Source: JBJXFY01 sp046155815 (GTDB lineage: Bacteria > Verrucomicrobiota > Verrucomicrobiia > Limisphaerales > CAIMTB01). From it: 25,229 nt of DNA. Within the stretch, counting starts at the first letter, position 1, and each line of letters opens with the position of its first letter. Under the pieces are notes generated by a model, which searched no databases, was not told the origin of the DNA, and worked only from the letters and a program-made list of their open reading frames with translations. A program made the translations under genes and the position numbers. Location of the stretch: contig JBJXFY010000089.1 of the NCBI GenBank assembly GCA_046155815.1, positions 1-25,229 of the forward strand. Reading direction: 5' to 3'. Positions 8,501-15,740 of the stretch are shown here, in pieces.

Positions 8501-9663
8501 GGCAGGCGGGACTGGATCACCCGCTGGTCGTCCTGCTGGTACTGCCGGGCGAGCTGCTCCGGGAAGAGGTCGAAATCCGACCGGCCGATGATCTGGTCCA
8601 GCGGCCGGCCGATGGTCTCGCAGAAGCGGGAGTTGGCGAAGGTGAAGCGCTCGTCGAGGCCCTTGCGGAAGATGTTCTGGGGCAGCATCTCGACCAGCGA
8701 GTGGTAGAGCAGCTCGGAGTCGCGCAGCTTGAACTCCATCTGCTTGCGCCGGGTGATGTCCTGCACGGTGCCCTCGTAGAGGAGCAGGCGGCCGGCGGGG
8801 CCGCGCACGGCGCGGGCGTTTTCGGAGATCCAGATGACTGAGCCGTCCTTGCGGTAGATCTGCGCCTCGAAGTCCGTGACCGTGTCCGTCGCCTCGAGCG
8901 CGCGCGCGAAGTCCGCGCGGCGGTTCGGGTCCACGTAGAGCTGTCGGGTGATGTCGCGTACGCTGGCCGTCAGCTCCTCCGGCGTGGCGTAGCCGTAGAT
9001 GCGCGCCAGCATGGGGTTGGCGGAGAGGTAGAGGCCTTCGGGCGAGGTCTGGTAGATGCCCTCGACGGTGTTCTCGAAGATGCCGCGGTACTTGGCCTCG
9101 GCGGCGCGCAGGGCCGCCTCCGCGGCGTGATGCTGGGCCTCGAGCTGCTCGAGTTCGAGCCGCTGGCGGCGCTGCTCAAGCGAGGCCACGGCCAGCCGGC
9201 CGAGGGCGCGGAGCGATTCCCCCTGCCCGGGCGTCAGCCGGCCGGGCGTGCGGTCCCAGACCGAGAGGGCGCCGAGCACGTGTCCGGCAAGGGTCCGCAG
9301 CGGGGCCGCGGCGTAGAAGCGGACATGGCCCGCCTCGCCCACCGCCGGCAGATGCGCCGCGCGGGGATCGCGGGAGGCGTCCTCCAGCACGAACAGGTCG
9401 CCGGCCGCCGCCGCGAGATGGCACAGCGCGTCCGCCCGCGGCAGCGGGCCGGGGTTCACGCCCAGCCCGGCCACGATCATCGCCGTCTCCGTCTCGAGCA
9501 CGCACAGCGCCGCGGCGGTCCGGCCGGTGACCAGGGCCGCCAGCCGCACCAGTTCGTCAAACGCCGGGTCGGGCGCCGCGCCGGCGGGGAAGCAGCCGCG
9601 GACCGCAGTCAGCCGCGCGGACTCGTCAGGACCGCCGGCCGGGGGCGGGGGCACCGTGCTCAT
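5515..9663 (-). CDS. Soluble hybrid sensor histidine kinase: GAF-PAS4-HisKA-HATPase-REC-REC-HPt
   Basis: This 1382-residue signalling protein has no membrane segment and should be cytoplasmic. Domains in order: GAF (about 35-165); a short coiled coil (163-190); PAS/PAC units at 190-305, 315-435, 442-560 and 570-690; HisKA with FVANVSHEIRTPMNAI (phospho-acceptor H718); HATPase with N-box N835, G1 DTGIGI (868-873) and G2 GGTGLGL (897-903); receiver 1 (957-1078, D1012, K1064); receiver 2 (1105-1225, D1157, T1195, K1217); and HPt with SLAHSLRGSSSNLGA (H1324). It therefore holds a full His-Asp-His phosphorelay (BarA/ArcB type) in one chain, needing a separate output regulator not seen here. PAS1 and PAS4 closely resemble each other, as do PAS2 and PAS3. 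Receiver 1 lacks the usual Ser/Thr switch residue. I use ATG 9661-9663; a TTG 24 codons upstream is less likely. The signal sensed is unknown. Confidence 0.93.
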   Translation of the reverse strand: MSTVPPPPAGGPDESARLTAVRGCFPAGAAPDPAFDELVRLAALVTGRTAAALCVLETETAMIVAGLGVNPGPLPRADALCHLAAAAGDLFVLEDASRDPRAAHLPAVGEAGHVRFYAAAPLRTLAGHVLGALSVWDRTPGRLTPGQGESLRALGRLAVASLEQRRQRLELEQLEAQHHAAEAALRAAEAKYRGIFENTVEGIYQTSPEGLYLSANPMLARIYGYATPEELTASVRDITRQLYVDPNRRADFARALEATDTVTDFEAQIYRKDGSVIWISENARAVRGPAGRLLLYEGTVQDITRRKQMEFKLRDSELLYHSLVEMLPQNIFRKGLDERFTFANSRFCETIGRPLDQIIGRSDFDLFPEQLARQYQQDDQRVIQSRLPVEVTEANVTPDGRKRWVQVIKTPLVDADGRVIGIQGIFWDVTERRQLEDQLAYERNLLVALMDNSPDTIFFKDRESRFLKVSRAFSLRFRLAGPEEAVGRTDFDYFPPELAREYFEDEQRIFRTGKPLIGKIERQTDAEGRACWFSVTKVPVYSKSGELAGLVGAARDVTVSFEAEAALRGAEEKYRAIFENSVEGIYQTTPDGRFLSVNPALARIYGYASPQELMQHLTDVKTQVYVEPGRREDFVKAVFEHGNITGFESEIYRSDGVRIWVSESGRAVRDAAGDVLFFEGAIEDITARRQAEVEKEKAREAALESARLKSEFVANVSHEIRTPMNAITGMAGLLLETSLTREQRDFAETIAASADNLLTIVNDILDFSKIEAGKLTVERIPLDLFEVVEDTTQILAERARAKSVELISWVRGEVPRHLEGDPGRLRQVLTNLVGNAVKFTDQGEVFIEVTREPAGGEDGVLLRVAVRDTGIGIAEESKPKIFESFTQADGSMTRRYGGTGLGLAIARQLVTMMGGEIGFDSRVGEGTTFWFTARLQLQPQPPSGADFKLPRPLQTRRVLVVEDNVTLRRVIAGELGELGLTDLAAADSLPAALTTLHAAAEAGRPFEVVLFDVDLPGTDGLEMARAIKADPAIAPLQMIVLVPVGALGAARTMREQGISGALSKPIRQSRLAADLRAILTGHGFDTAVHEPAGPDAGAQAALGLRVLLAEDNPVNQKLALKQLRNLGCEADAVANGREALEALEALRGRRYDVALLDCQMPELDGYETARAIRRLEAEQAAGGAPATRLPIIALTANALMGDREKALAFGMDDYLTKPVRTPELERQLRRLAAQKSARRLAALDDGPPAGSASPAPAKVPDPSILHPVLDTEAVAAMRALNGPDEPDGFLEMASLYRADAKDRVARLSAAVAAKDHSTARSLAHSLRGSSSNLGAKRLAAVCGQLENELGTGDDAEASAHVARIAREFQEVEAAIAAHEQGP

Positions 9664-9712
9664 GCGGGCAGGGTAGGGGACGCGGCGGGCGGGTTCAGCC
9701 GGAATCTCGCTG

Positions 9713-9730
9713 GCCGGCGCGCCCGCCGGC
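9713..9730 (+). promoter_or_regulatory. Hairpin/dyad upstream of the flavin reductase gene
   Basis: GCCGGCG-CGCC-CGCCGGC is a perfect 7-bp inverted repeat ending 16 bases before the reductase ATG, in the 83-bp gap between divergent genes. It could be an operator or a leader hairpin, but GC-rich DNA makes such repeats common. Confidence 0.25.
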
Positions 9731-9746
9731 TGCAAGTTCGGGACGC

Positions 9747-10286
9747 ATGATCGTGATCCTTTCCGGCACCAGCCGTCCGGGCAGCCGTACGCGCTGCATC
9801 GTCCGCGAGCTCGAGGAAGCCTACGCCGCGCTGGGCGTGCCCCACGAGGTGCTCGACCTCGCGCGTCTGCCGCTGGATGCCTTCCTGCCCGGCGCGTACG
9901 CGGAGAAGCCGGCGTCCTTCGCGCCCTTCGCCGACACCGTGCAGCGTGCCGGCGGCGTCCACGTCGTGACCCCCGAGTACAACGGCGGGATGCCCGGCGT
10001 GCTGAAGCACTTCATAGACCTGCTGAAGTTCCCCGAGAGCTTCGAAGGCCGGCCGGTCGCCTTCACCGGCGTGGCCGCGGGCATGTGGGGCGCGCTGCGG
10101 CCGGTGGAGCAGCTCCAGGCCATCTTCGCCTACCGCAGCGCGCACGTCTTTCCCGACCGCGTCTTCCTGCCGCGCATCCACGAGCTGCTCGACGACGCGG
10201 GCCGGCTCAAGGATGCGGAACTGCGCCACCGCCTGCACGCGCAGGCGGCGGGATTTGCGGAGTTCGTGCGGAAGCTGCGTGCCTGA
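9747..10286 (+). CDS. NAD(P)H-dependent FMN reductase / flavodoxin-fold oxidoreductase
   Basis: The 179-residue protein belongs to the NADPH-dependent FMN reductase family. The flavin-phosphate loop appears as SGTSRPGSRT (6-15) right after the first beta strand, and the second signature VVTPEYNGGMPGVLKHFIDLL (73-93) is the isoalloxazine-contacting loop of this family (compare TPEYN in azoreductase/ChrR-type enzymes). It should bind FMN and transfer electrons from NAD(P)H to flavins, quinones, chromate or azo substrates; which one cannot be told. Length is normal for the family. It is divergent from the histidine kinase and followed 67 bases later by ispH on the same strand, so the two may be cotranscribed. 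IspH needs external electrons, but a direct role of this protein as its donor is speculation. Confidence 0.85.
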   Translation: MIVILSGTSRPGSRTRCIVRELEEAYAALGVPHEVLDLARLPLDAFLPGAYAEKPASFAPFADTVQRAGGVHVVTPEYNGGMPGVLKHFIDLLKFPESFEGRPVAFTGVAAGMWGALRPVEQLQAIFAYRSAHVFPDRVFLPRIHELLDDAGRLKDAELRHRLHAQAAGFAEFVRKLRA

Positions 10287-10298
10287 CCGGGCCCGGTC
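10285..10298. repeat. 14-bp perfect palindrome at the end of the flavin reductase gene
   Basis: GACCGGGCCCGGTC overlaps the reductase stop codon and lies 56 bases before the ispH ATG. It has no loop, so it is better viewed as a possible protein-binding palindrome than as a terminator. Its pure GC core makes chance origin plausible. Confidence 0.25.
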
Positions 10299-10353
10299 GG
10301 CCGGGTGCGGCGGGTCTTTCCGGGCGGGCGATGTGCCGCTAGCCTTTCCGCCC

Positions 10354-11586
10354 ATGATGACACCTGCGCCGGACCCGGCGCCGAAGAAGGTCAACCTCCG
10401 CCGCCCCGACGTGATGGAGGCCGTGCAGGCGCAGGTGGTCGCGCACTACCGCAGCCCGCTCGTCGAGCGCATCCGCGCGGACGGCGGGGTGCTCCGCGCG
10501 CCGGGCCTGACCATCAAGCTCGCGAAGGAGTTCGGCTTCTGCTATGGCGTCGAGCGGGCCATTGACCTGGCCTACGCCGCGCGCCGGTTCTTCCCCGCGG
10601 ACAAGCGCGTCCTCCTCCTCGGCGAGATCATCCACAACCCCGAGGTCAACGACCAGATCCGCCGGATGGGTATCGTCAGCATCTCGCCCAAGCCGACCGA
10701 CGACGAGCTGGCGTCACTCACTGCGGACGACGTCGTGATTGTCCCCGCCTTCGGCACCGAGGTGGCCACGCGTCGCAAGATCGAGGCCCTCGGCTGCCAG
10801 ATCGTGGACACGACCTGCGGCGACGTGATGAGCGTCTGGAAGCGCGTGCGGCAGTACTCGAAGGACGCCGTGACGAGCATCATCCACGGCAAGGCCCGGC
10901 ACGAGGAGACCAAGGCCACCACCTCCCAAGCCACCGCCAACGGCAGCGGCCACTACCTCGTCGTGTTCACGCTCGATGAGACCGACTACGTCTGCGACTA
11001 CATCCTGAAGGGCGGCGACAAGGCGGAGTTTCTGGAGAAGTTCAAGGGCGCCTGCTCGCCGGGTTTCGACCCCGACCAGCACCTCGTTGCGGTGGGCGTG
11101 GCCAACCAGACCACCATGCTCCGCGGCGAGACCGAGGAGGTGCAGCGCCGTTTCCGCCGCGCGATGGAGCAGAAGCACGGCGCGGCGGACCTGGACCGGC
11201 ACTTCCGCTTCTTCGACACCATCTGCGGCGCCACGCAGGACCGGCAGGACGCGCTCGAGAAAATGCTGCGCGAGCCGATGGACCTGCTGATCGTGGTGGG
11301 CGGCTACAACTCGTCGAACACCTCGCACCTCGCCGAGATGGGCGAGAAGGTGCTGCCCACATACTTCATCAAGAACGCGGAGATGATGGAATCCGCCGCG
11401 CTCATCCGGCACTGGAACCAGCACATCAGCGAGGAGGTGGAGACGCGCGACTGGTTCCCCGGCCGGCCGGAAGTGACGGTGGGCATCACCGCCGGCGCGA
11501 GCTGCCCGAACAACCTGATCGAGGAAGTCATCGAGCGGCTGTTCGAGCTGAAGGGGCTGCCAAGGCCGGATGCGGTGGCGAACTAG
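10354..11586 (+). CDS. ispH: 4-hydroxy-3-methylbut-2-enyl diphosphate reductase (long form)
   Basis: This is the last enzyme of the MEP isoprenoid pathway, reducing HMBPP to IPP and DMAPP with a 4Fe-4S cluster. The three cluster cysteines are in EFGFCYGVERA (C63), DTTCGDVMSVW (C155) and FDTICGATQDRQDA (C291). Active-site histidines are in GEIIHNPEV (H94) and IIHGKARHEET (H178, with H183 nearby). At 410 residues it is the long form found in cyanobacteria, plants and Verrucomicrobiota rather than the roughly 316-residue E. coli form. The HGKxxHEET and GGYNSSNTSHL motifs agree with this. I start at the ATG at 10354 (an adjacent ATG follows); the open frame continues 47 codons upstream into the reductase gene but without conservation. 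Cytoplasmic and expected to be essential unless a second isoprenoid route exists. Confidence 0.95.
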   Translation: MMTPAPDPAPKKVNLRRPDVMEAVQAQVVAHYRSPLVERIRADGGVLRAPGLTIKLAKEFGFCYGVERAIDLAYAARRFFPADKRVLLLGEIIHNPEVNDQIRRMGIVSISPKPTDDELASLTADDVVIVPAFGTEVATRRKIEALGCQIVDTTCGDVMSVWKRVRQYSKDAVTSIIHGKARHEETKATTSQATANGSGHYLVVFTLDETDYVCDYILKGGDKAEFLEKFKGACSPGFDPDQHLVAVGVANQTTMLRGETEEVQRRFRRAMEQKHGAADLDRHFRFFDTICGATQDRQDALEKMLREPMDLLIVVGGYNSSNTSHLAEMGEKVLPTYFIKNAEMMESAALIRHWNQHISEEVETRDWFPGRPEVTVGITAGASCPNNLIEEVIERLFELKGLPRPDAVAN

Positions 11587-11607
11587 GCTGGTTGTATTGG
11601 ATTTATC

Positions 11608-12036
11608 ATGAAGTTCGCCGCCTACGCCGCGATGGCCGTGTGTGTCGTGCTGTTGCTTTCGGGGGCCGGAACCGGTTGTTCGACCACCGCCAGCCATGCA
11701 TCCAACTTGCCTGCAGGGGTCTGGTGGAACGGCAAAGGGCCGATGTCCGAATACGATAAGGAACTGATCAGGACGATTCAGGCAAAGTGGTTCAGTCTCC
11801 TCGAAGAGGTTAAGGAATCACTGGGTGTAGGAATAGTGAAGGTTAGCTTCCAGCTCCATGCTGACGGTACTATTGATTCGCCGACCATCACCGATTCCAC
11901 CATTCAACCATGGGGTGTTGATCTGGCTGTTCGCGCCGTCTCGGAGGCTGCGCCGTTTGAGCCTTGGCCTGAAAAGCTGGTCAGGCGTACGGGCGGCGCG
12001 TCACGGGAAATCGGAATCACGTTCTACTATCAGTAG
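11608..12036 (+). CDS. Exported TonB C-terminal-like domain protein, probable lipoprotein
   Basis: The 142-residue protein has a hydrophobic signal (MKFAAYAAMAVCVVLLLSG, 1-19) and an imperfect lipobox ending GTGC at C24, so it is either lipidated or cleaved and secreted. Residues about 72-140 (VKVSFQLHADGTIDSPTI, later AVSEAAPFEPWPEKL) follow the TonB/TolA C-terminal pattern: a strand, a dG turn, a helix with paired Ala, then F.P.P and a final beta strand. Unlike true TonB there is no N-terminal membrane anchor with a Pro-rich linker, so it is unlikely to transduce energy by itself. It begins 21 bases after ispH. Its codons use A and T at third positions (for example GTT AAG GAA TCA) far more than neighbours do, which suggests recent acquisition or weak codon selection. 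Precise role unknown. Confidence 0.7.
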   Translation: MKFAAYAAMAVCVVLLLSGAGTGCSTTASHASNLPAGVWWNGKGPMSEYDKELIRTIQAKWFSLLEEVKESLGVGIVKVSFQLHADGTIDSPTITDSTIQPWGVDLAVRAVSEAAPFEPWPEKLVRRTGGASREIGITFYYQ

Positions 12037-12083
12037 TCCAAGTTTATCTTGCCTTCGTCCTGCAAGCTTAGCCGCCCGATTCC

Positions 12084-13241
12084 ATGCCCGTCACCCGCAC
12101 CGACCTCGAGGCCCGCGAGCGCGCGACGCTCGCGCCCTACGCCCAGTTCAGCGGCGATACCCGCGGCCGCGTCCACGCCGAGGCCCCGCCCGAGTGGCGC
12201 ACGCAGTTCCAGCGTGACCGCGATCGCGTCATCCACAGCCGCGCCTTCCGCCGGCTTGAGTACAAGACCCAGGTCTTCCTCAACGGCACCGGCGACCACC
12301 TCCGCACCCGTCTCACGCACACGATGGAGGTGGCCGCCATCTCGCGGAACATCGCCCGCGCGCTGCGCCTCAACGAGGATCTCGCCGAGACCATCGCCCT
12401 CGCGCATGACCTCGGGCACTCGCCCTTCGGGCACACGGGCGAGGCGGCGCTGGACCGCCTGATGCGCGGCCACGGTGGCTTCGAGCACAACCGCCAGAGC
12501 CTCCGCGTCGTGGAGCTGCTCGAGCAGAAGTATCCCGGCTTCCGCGGCCTGAACCTCTCGTGGGAGGTCCGCGAGGGCCTGGCGAAGCACCAGACCGGCT
12601 TCGACGTGCCGCCCGGCGGCGCCGAGTTCCAGCATCGCCAGCCCTCGCTGGAGGCGCAGATCGCCAACCTCGCCGACGAGGTCACCTACTACAGCCACGA
12701 CCTCGATGACGGCCTCGACTCCGGCCTGCTCAGCGAGCGCCAGCTCACCCGCGACGTCGAGGCCTGGCGTCACGCCACCCGGCTCGTGCGGCGCGAGCAC
12801 GGCGCGCTCCCGGACGAGTGCCGCCGTTACTTCATCATCCGCACGATCATTGACGAGCAGGTGAAGGACGTGGTGCTCACCACCGAGGCGCGTCTGCGTG
12901 CCGCCAAGGTGCGCAGCGCCGATGAAGTCCGCGCCCAAGCCCGCCCGCTGGTCACTTACAGCGCGGAGCGCCGCCGCCTGAACGTCGCGCTGCGGAAGTA
13001 TCTTTACCGGAATCTCTATTACAACCCGGAGGTCAAGGGCCCCAACGAACGCGCCGGCTTGATGCTGAAGGAGCTGTTCGCCCACTACCTGGCGCATCCG
13101 CGCGAGCTCGGCGAGGCCACCCGTGCCCGCATCCGCACCGACGGTGCGCACCGCGCCGTGTGCGACTACCTCGCGGGCATGACGGACCGCTTCGCGATGG
13201 CGGCCTACGCGCGCTTTTTTCCCGGCGCGACGGCGTGCTGA
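12084..13241 (+). CDS. dgt: Deoxyguanosinetriphosphate triphosphohydrolase-like protein (HD domain)
   Basis: The 385-residue protein matches the dGTPase-like family, which cleaves dNTPs to nucleoside and triphosphate. The N-terminal DRDRVIHSRAFRRLEYKTQVF (45-65) is the family signature. The HD metal-binding set is visible as H79 (RTRLTHTMEV), H108-D109 (ALAHDLGHSPFGH) and D198 (NLADEVTYYSHDLDDG), with H112 and H117 nearby. The C-terminal region (RRRLNVALRKYLYRNLYY) is also typical. Length fits the shorter type 2 form of the family rather than the roughly 500-residue E. coli Dgt. It probably helps control dNTP pools; substrate preference for dGTP is not certain from sequence. It stands 47 bases after the TonB-like gene with no clear Shine-Dalgarno sequence and is convergent with the phosphodiesterase gene. 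Confidence 0.9.
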   Translation: MPVTRTDLEARERATLAPYAQFSGDTRGRVHAEAPPEWRTQFQRDRDRVIHSRAFRRLEYKTQVFLNGTGDHLRTRLTHTMEVAAISRNIARALRLNEDLAETIALAHDLGHSPFGHTGEAALDRLMRGHGGFEHNRQSLRVVELLEQKYPGFRGLNLSWEVREGLAKHQTGFDVPPGGAEFQHRQPSLEAQIANLADEVTYYSHDLDDGLDSGLLSERQLTRDVEAWRHATRLVRREHGALPDECRRYFIIRTIIDEQVKDVVLTTEARLRAAKVRSADEVRAQARPLVTYSAERRRLNVALRKYLYRNLYYNPEVKGPNERAGLMLKELFAHYLAHPRELGEATRARIRTDGAHRAVCDYLAGMTDRFAMAAYARFFPGATAC

Positions 13242-13312
13242 AGGCAGCAGGCTTCGTCGCGACCACGCGGCCGTAGCGCAGGCTGGCAGCCGGCTGTGCG
13301 GTGGCGGCCGCG

Positions 13313-13383
13313 GACGTAGGAGGCGACGCGAGGAGGCTCAAACTTCCCCGGGCAGATGGAGACTCGACACCTCGTCTCCTACG
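13313..13383. repeat. Imperfect long inverted repeat in convergent gap
   Basis: CGTAGGAGGCGACGCGAGG (from 13313) and its near reverse complement CCTCGTCTCCTACG (ending 13383) flank about 40 bases in the 158-bp gap between the convergent dGTPase and phosphodiesterase genes. The pairing has a few gaps. It may serve as a bidirectional transcript end or be a remnant of a dispersed intergenic repeat. Confidence 0.35.
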
Positions 13384-13399
13384 CCTGTGAGACTCCAGG

Positions 13400-14203
13400 C
13401 TACTTTGCCGCGCCGCCCGTCAGCCGCGGCGCCATCCATTCCCTCAGTTCCCGCAGCCTGTCGGTGTTGATCAGGTCGGCACCGGCTTCCCATTGCCCCT
13501 GCCACGAGGCGGGCAGGTCCGGCGACGCCCAGAAGCGGATGCGGCGGCCCTGGGCGTGGGCCGTGGTGATGATCTCCTTCAGCTTCGCCATTTCTCCCGG
13601 AGGCATTTCGCCGCTGCCGCCCCAGATGAAGTGGTTGCGCCATGAGTCGCTGACCAGCGGGACGAGCGTCGCGGGCGGGTTCGTTGTCAAGTCCTCCGGT
13701 CGTCCGTCCAGTGCGGCGAGGCGTACGTCCTCAGCCTCGAGCATGGCGCGCGGGCGGTCGCCGGAGAGGATGACGGTCACGGCGTTGGTCTCGATGCGGT
13801 CGCGGTGGAAGACGGTCAGCATGTCGCGGTACCCGGCGAGCACGTCGCGGAGGCGGGCGTAGGTCGCGGCCCCGTCCGCCTTGAGGTCCACGAGCAGCGT
13901 CAGCGTTGGGCCGTCCGGAAAAACCCGGCCGCCGTGGGCCTTCACGCGGCCGCGCAGCGGATCGAGGTACAGGGCCTCCAGCGTGCGCTCCGGCTTCACG
14001 CGCCAGCGGTCGTGGGCCACGAGCAGTTGGCCGTCCACGAGGAAGATGTCGGCCTCGACGCTGGCGAAGCCCTGGTCCAGCGCGTCGAGCAGCGGGCGGG
14101 GATGCTCGTAGTCGTTGTGAGCATGGGCGCGGGGCAGGGGAACGGGCCCGGCGGCCAGGGCGGGAACGGCGAGCAGCAGCGCGAATAGGATCAGTCGGCG
14201 CAT
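13400..14203 (-). CDS. Exported PLC-like/glycerophosphodiester phosphodiesterase-family protein
   Basis: The 267-residue protein starts with a signal peptide (MRRLILFALLLAVPALAAG, 1-19) and should act outside the inner membrane. The mature start PRAHAHNDYEHPRPLLDALD (24-43), with H27/H29, then GFASVEADIFLVDGQLLVAHD (E50, D52, H64, D65), is the pattern of the PLC-like phosphodiesterase TIM barrel close to the AIM6/GDPD group. The acidic pair ExD is the metal-binding motif. Later ADLINTDR (about 244-251) is the usual barrel-closing strand. Likely reaction: hydrolysis of a phosphodiester such as glycerophosphodiesters, but the natural substrate is not known for this subgroup. It is divergent from the enolase-superfamily gene (79-bp gap) and convergent with dgt. 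Confidence 0.8.
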   Translation of the reverse strand: MRRLILFALLLAVPALAAGPVPLPRAHAHNDYEHPRPLLDALDQGFASVEADIFLVDGQLLVAHDRWRVKPERTLEALYLDPLRGRVKAHGGRVFPDGPTLTLLVDLKADGAATYARLRDVLAGYRDMLTVFHRDRIETNAVTVILSGDRPRAMLEAEDVRLAALDGRPEDLTTNPPATLVPLVSDSWRNHFIWGGSGEMPPGEMAKLKEIITTAHAQGRRIRFWASPDLPASWQGQWEAGADLINTDRLRELREWMAPRLTGGAAK

Positions 14204-14282
14204 GCGGGCAGCTTGGCGGCCGCCCGCGGTGTGCGCCGCTCAATTCTTCCGCCGGGCGGTGACTTCTCCGTAACGTCGGCCC

Positions 14283-15677
14283 GTGCCGAAGCCCACGGAT
14301 ATCCGCGTCGTTGGCGCCCGCCTGCACCTGCTGCCCGTGCGGACGCGCGTGCCGCTGAAGTTCGGCGCGGAGACGCTCACGCACGTCACCTGCGCCCGCG
14401 TCCGGCTCACCGTGGCGGACCGCGCCGGCCACACGGCGGAGGGCTGGGGCGAGACGCCGCTCAGCGTGCAGTGGGGGTGGCCTTCGTCGTTGCCGTATGC
14501 CGAACGTTTCGAGGCGATGATCGCGCTGTGCCGCCGGCTCACGCGGGCCTGGCCGGCCTTCGGCGAGGCGGGTCATCCGCTCGAGCTCGGCTGGGATTTC
14601 GTCGAGCACCGGCTGCCGGCGCTGGTCGCGGAACTGAATGCCGGGCGCAGCCGCGGGCCGATGCCGCATCTCGCTGCGCTGATCTGTGCGTCCGCCTTCG
14701 ACCTCGCGCTGCACGACGCCTTCGGCAACCTCCTCGGGCGGCCGACCTACGCGACGTACACCGGCCAGTTCCTGAACCGCGACCTCGCGGCCTTCCTGGA
14801 GTCTGAGCCGGATGCGGCGGCGGAGTTCCGGGGCCGCTTTCCCGCCGACTTTCTGTGCCCGCGGCGGGATGAACTGCCCGCGTGGCACCTCGTCGGGGGG
14901 CTGGATCCGCTCGACGCGTCGGAACTGCGCGGCGACGAGCCGGCGGACGGGCATCCGGTGCTGCTCGCGGACTGGATCCGGCGCGACGGGCTGACGTGCC
15001 TCAAGGTCAAGCTGCGCGGCAACGCCGCCGCATGGGACCTCGCCCGCCTGGTCCGCGTCGGGGAGATTGGCACCGCGCATGGCGTGGCGTGGCTCACGGC
15101 CGACTTCAATTGCACGGTGCAGGAACCGGCCTACGTGAGCGCCATCCTCGACCGCCTGCGCGCCGCGCATCCGGGGCTCTTCGCGATGCTGCTCTACGTC
15201 GAGCAGCCGTTTCCGTACGACCTCGAGGCCCATCCGCTCGACGTGCGGGAAGTGTCCGCGCGCCGGGCGCTTTTCCTCGATGAGAGCGCCCATGACTGGC
15301 GCCTCGTGCGGCTGGGCCGGCGGCTGGGCTGGACCGGCGTCGCGCTCAAGACCTGCAAGACGCAGGGCGGCGCGCTGCTCAGCCTGTGCTGGGCGCGGGC
15401 GCACGGGATGGCGCTGATGGTGCAGGACCTGACCAACCCGATGCTCGCGCAGCTCCCGCATCTCCTGCTCGCCGCGCACGCCGGCACGATCCACGGCGTG
15501 GAGACCAACGCGATGCAATTCTACCCCGAAGCCTCGGCGCCCGAGGCGGCAGTGCATCCGGGCTGCTTCCGGCGGCGGGCGGGGACGGTGAACCTGGCCA
15601 CGCTGCGCGGGCCGGGCTTCGGATATCGGCTGGCGGAGATCGCGCGGGAACTGCCGGCGGTGGACGCGGAAGGTTGA
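14283..15677 (+). CDS. Enolase-superfamily (mandelate racemase/muconate lactonizing) enzyme
   Basis: The 464-residue protein has the capping domain (about 8-165, with HVTCARVRLTVAD and GWGETPL) and a TIM barrel typical of the MR/MLE branch. Candidate active-site residues are the KVK motif in CLKVKLRG (K241, K243) as base, metal ligands D274 (LTADFNC), E307 (YVEQPFP) and D333/E334 (FLDES), and a lysine in VALKTCKTQGG (K356). These enzymes abstract a proton alpha to a carboxylate and carry out racemisation, epimerisation, dehydration or cycloisomerisation; the substrate here cannot be assigned. It is longer than most members, with an insert of about 50 residues around 165-230. The start is a GTG at 14283 just before a conserved-looking beginning. 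No clear Shine-Dalgarno sequence. It is followed by a terminator-like hairpin. Confidence 0.82.
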   Translation: MPKPTDIRVVGARLHLLPVRTRVPLKFGAETLTHVTCARVRLTVADRAGHTAEGWGETPLSVQWGWPSSLPYAERFEAMIALCRRLTRAWPAFGEAGHPLELGWDFVEHRLPALVAELNAGRSRGPMPHLAALICASAFDLALHDAFGNLLGRPTYATYTGQFLNRDLAAFLESEPDAAAEFRGRFPADFLCPRRDELPAWHLVGGLDPLDASELRGDEPADGHPVLLADWIRRDGLTCLKVKLRGNAAAWDLARLVRVGEIGTAHGVAWLTADFNCTVQEPAYVSAILDRLRAAHPGLFAMLLYVEQPFPYDLEAHPLDVREVSARRALFLDESAHDWRLVRLGRRLGWTGVALKTCKTQGGALLSLCWARAHGMALMVQDLTNPMLAQLPHLLLAAHAGTIHGVETNAMQFYPEASAPEAAVHPGCFRRRAGTVNLATLRGPGFGYRLAEIARELPAVDAEG

Positions 15678-15717
15678 GGAGGGACGGGTCAGGCAGAGCA
15701 GGACGGCAGCGGGAAGC

Positions 15718-15740
15718 GCACGCCTCCGGCGTGTCTTTTT
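15718..15740 (+). terminator. Probable intrinsic terminator after the enolase-family gene
   Basis: CACGCC-TCC-GGCGTG forms a 6-bp stem with 3-base loop, followed by TCTTTTT. It lies about 40 bases after the stop codon at 15677, the expected place and shape for rho-independent termination. Confidence 0.6.

Noticed and set aside
5866..8841. 991-codon open frame on the plus strand
   Set aside because: It is antisense to the hybrid histidine kinase, has very biased Gly/Glu/Ala/Leu content with no domain, and arises from GC-rich third positions of the real gene.
9664..9735. TTG start giving 24 extra residues to the histidine kinase
   Set aside because: TTG is a poor start and the extra residues are not conserved-looking; ATG at 9661-9663 is available.
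10213..10353. N-terminal extension of IspH by 47 codons
   Set aside because: It lies in the flavin reductase gene in another frame and is Cys/Arg-rich without family similarity.
12030..13151. 373-codon minus-strand frame opposite the dGTPase gene
   Set aside because: Antisense shadow of a well-supported HD hydrolase; no motifs in the translated product.
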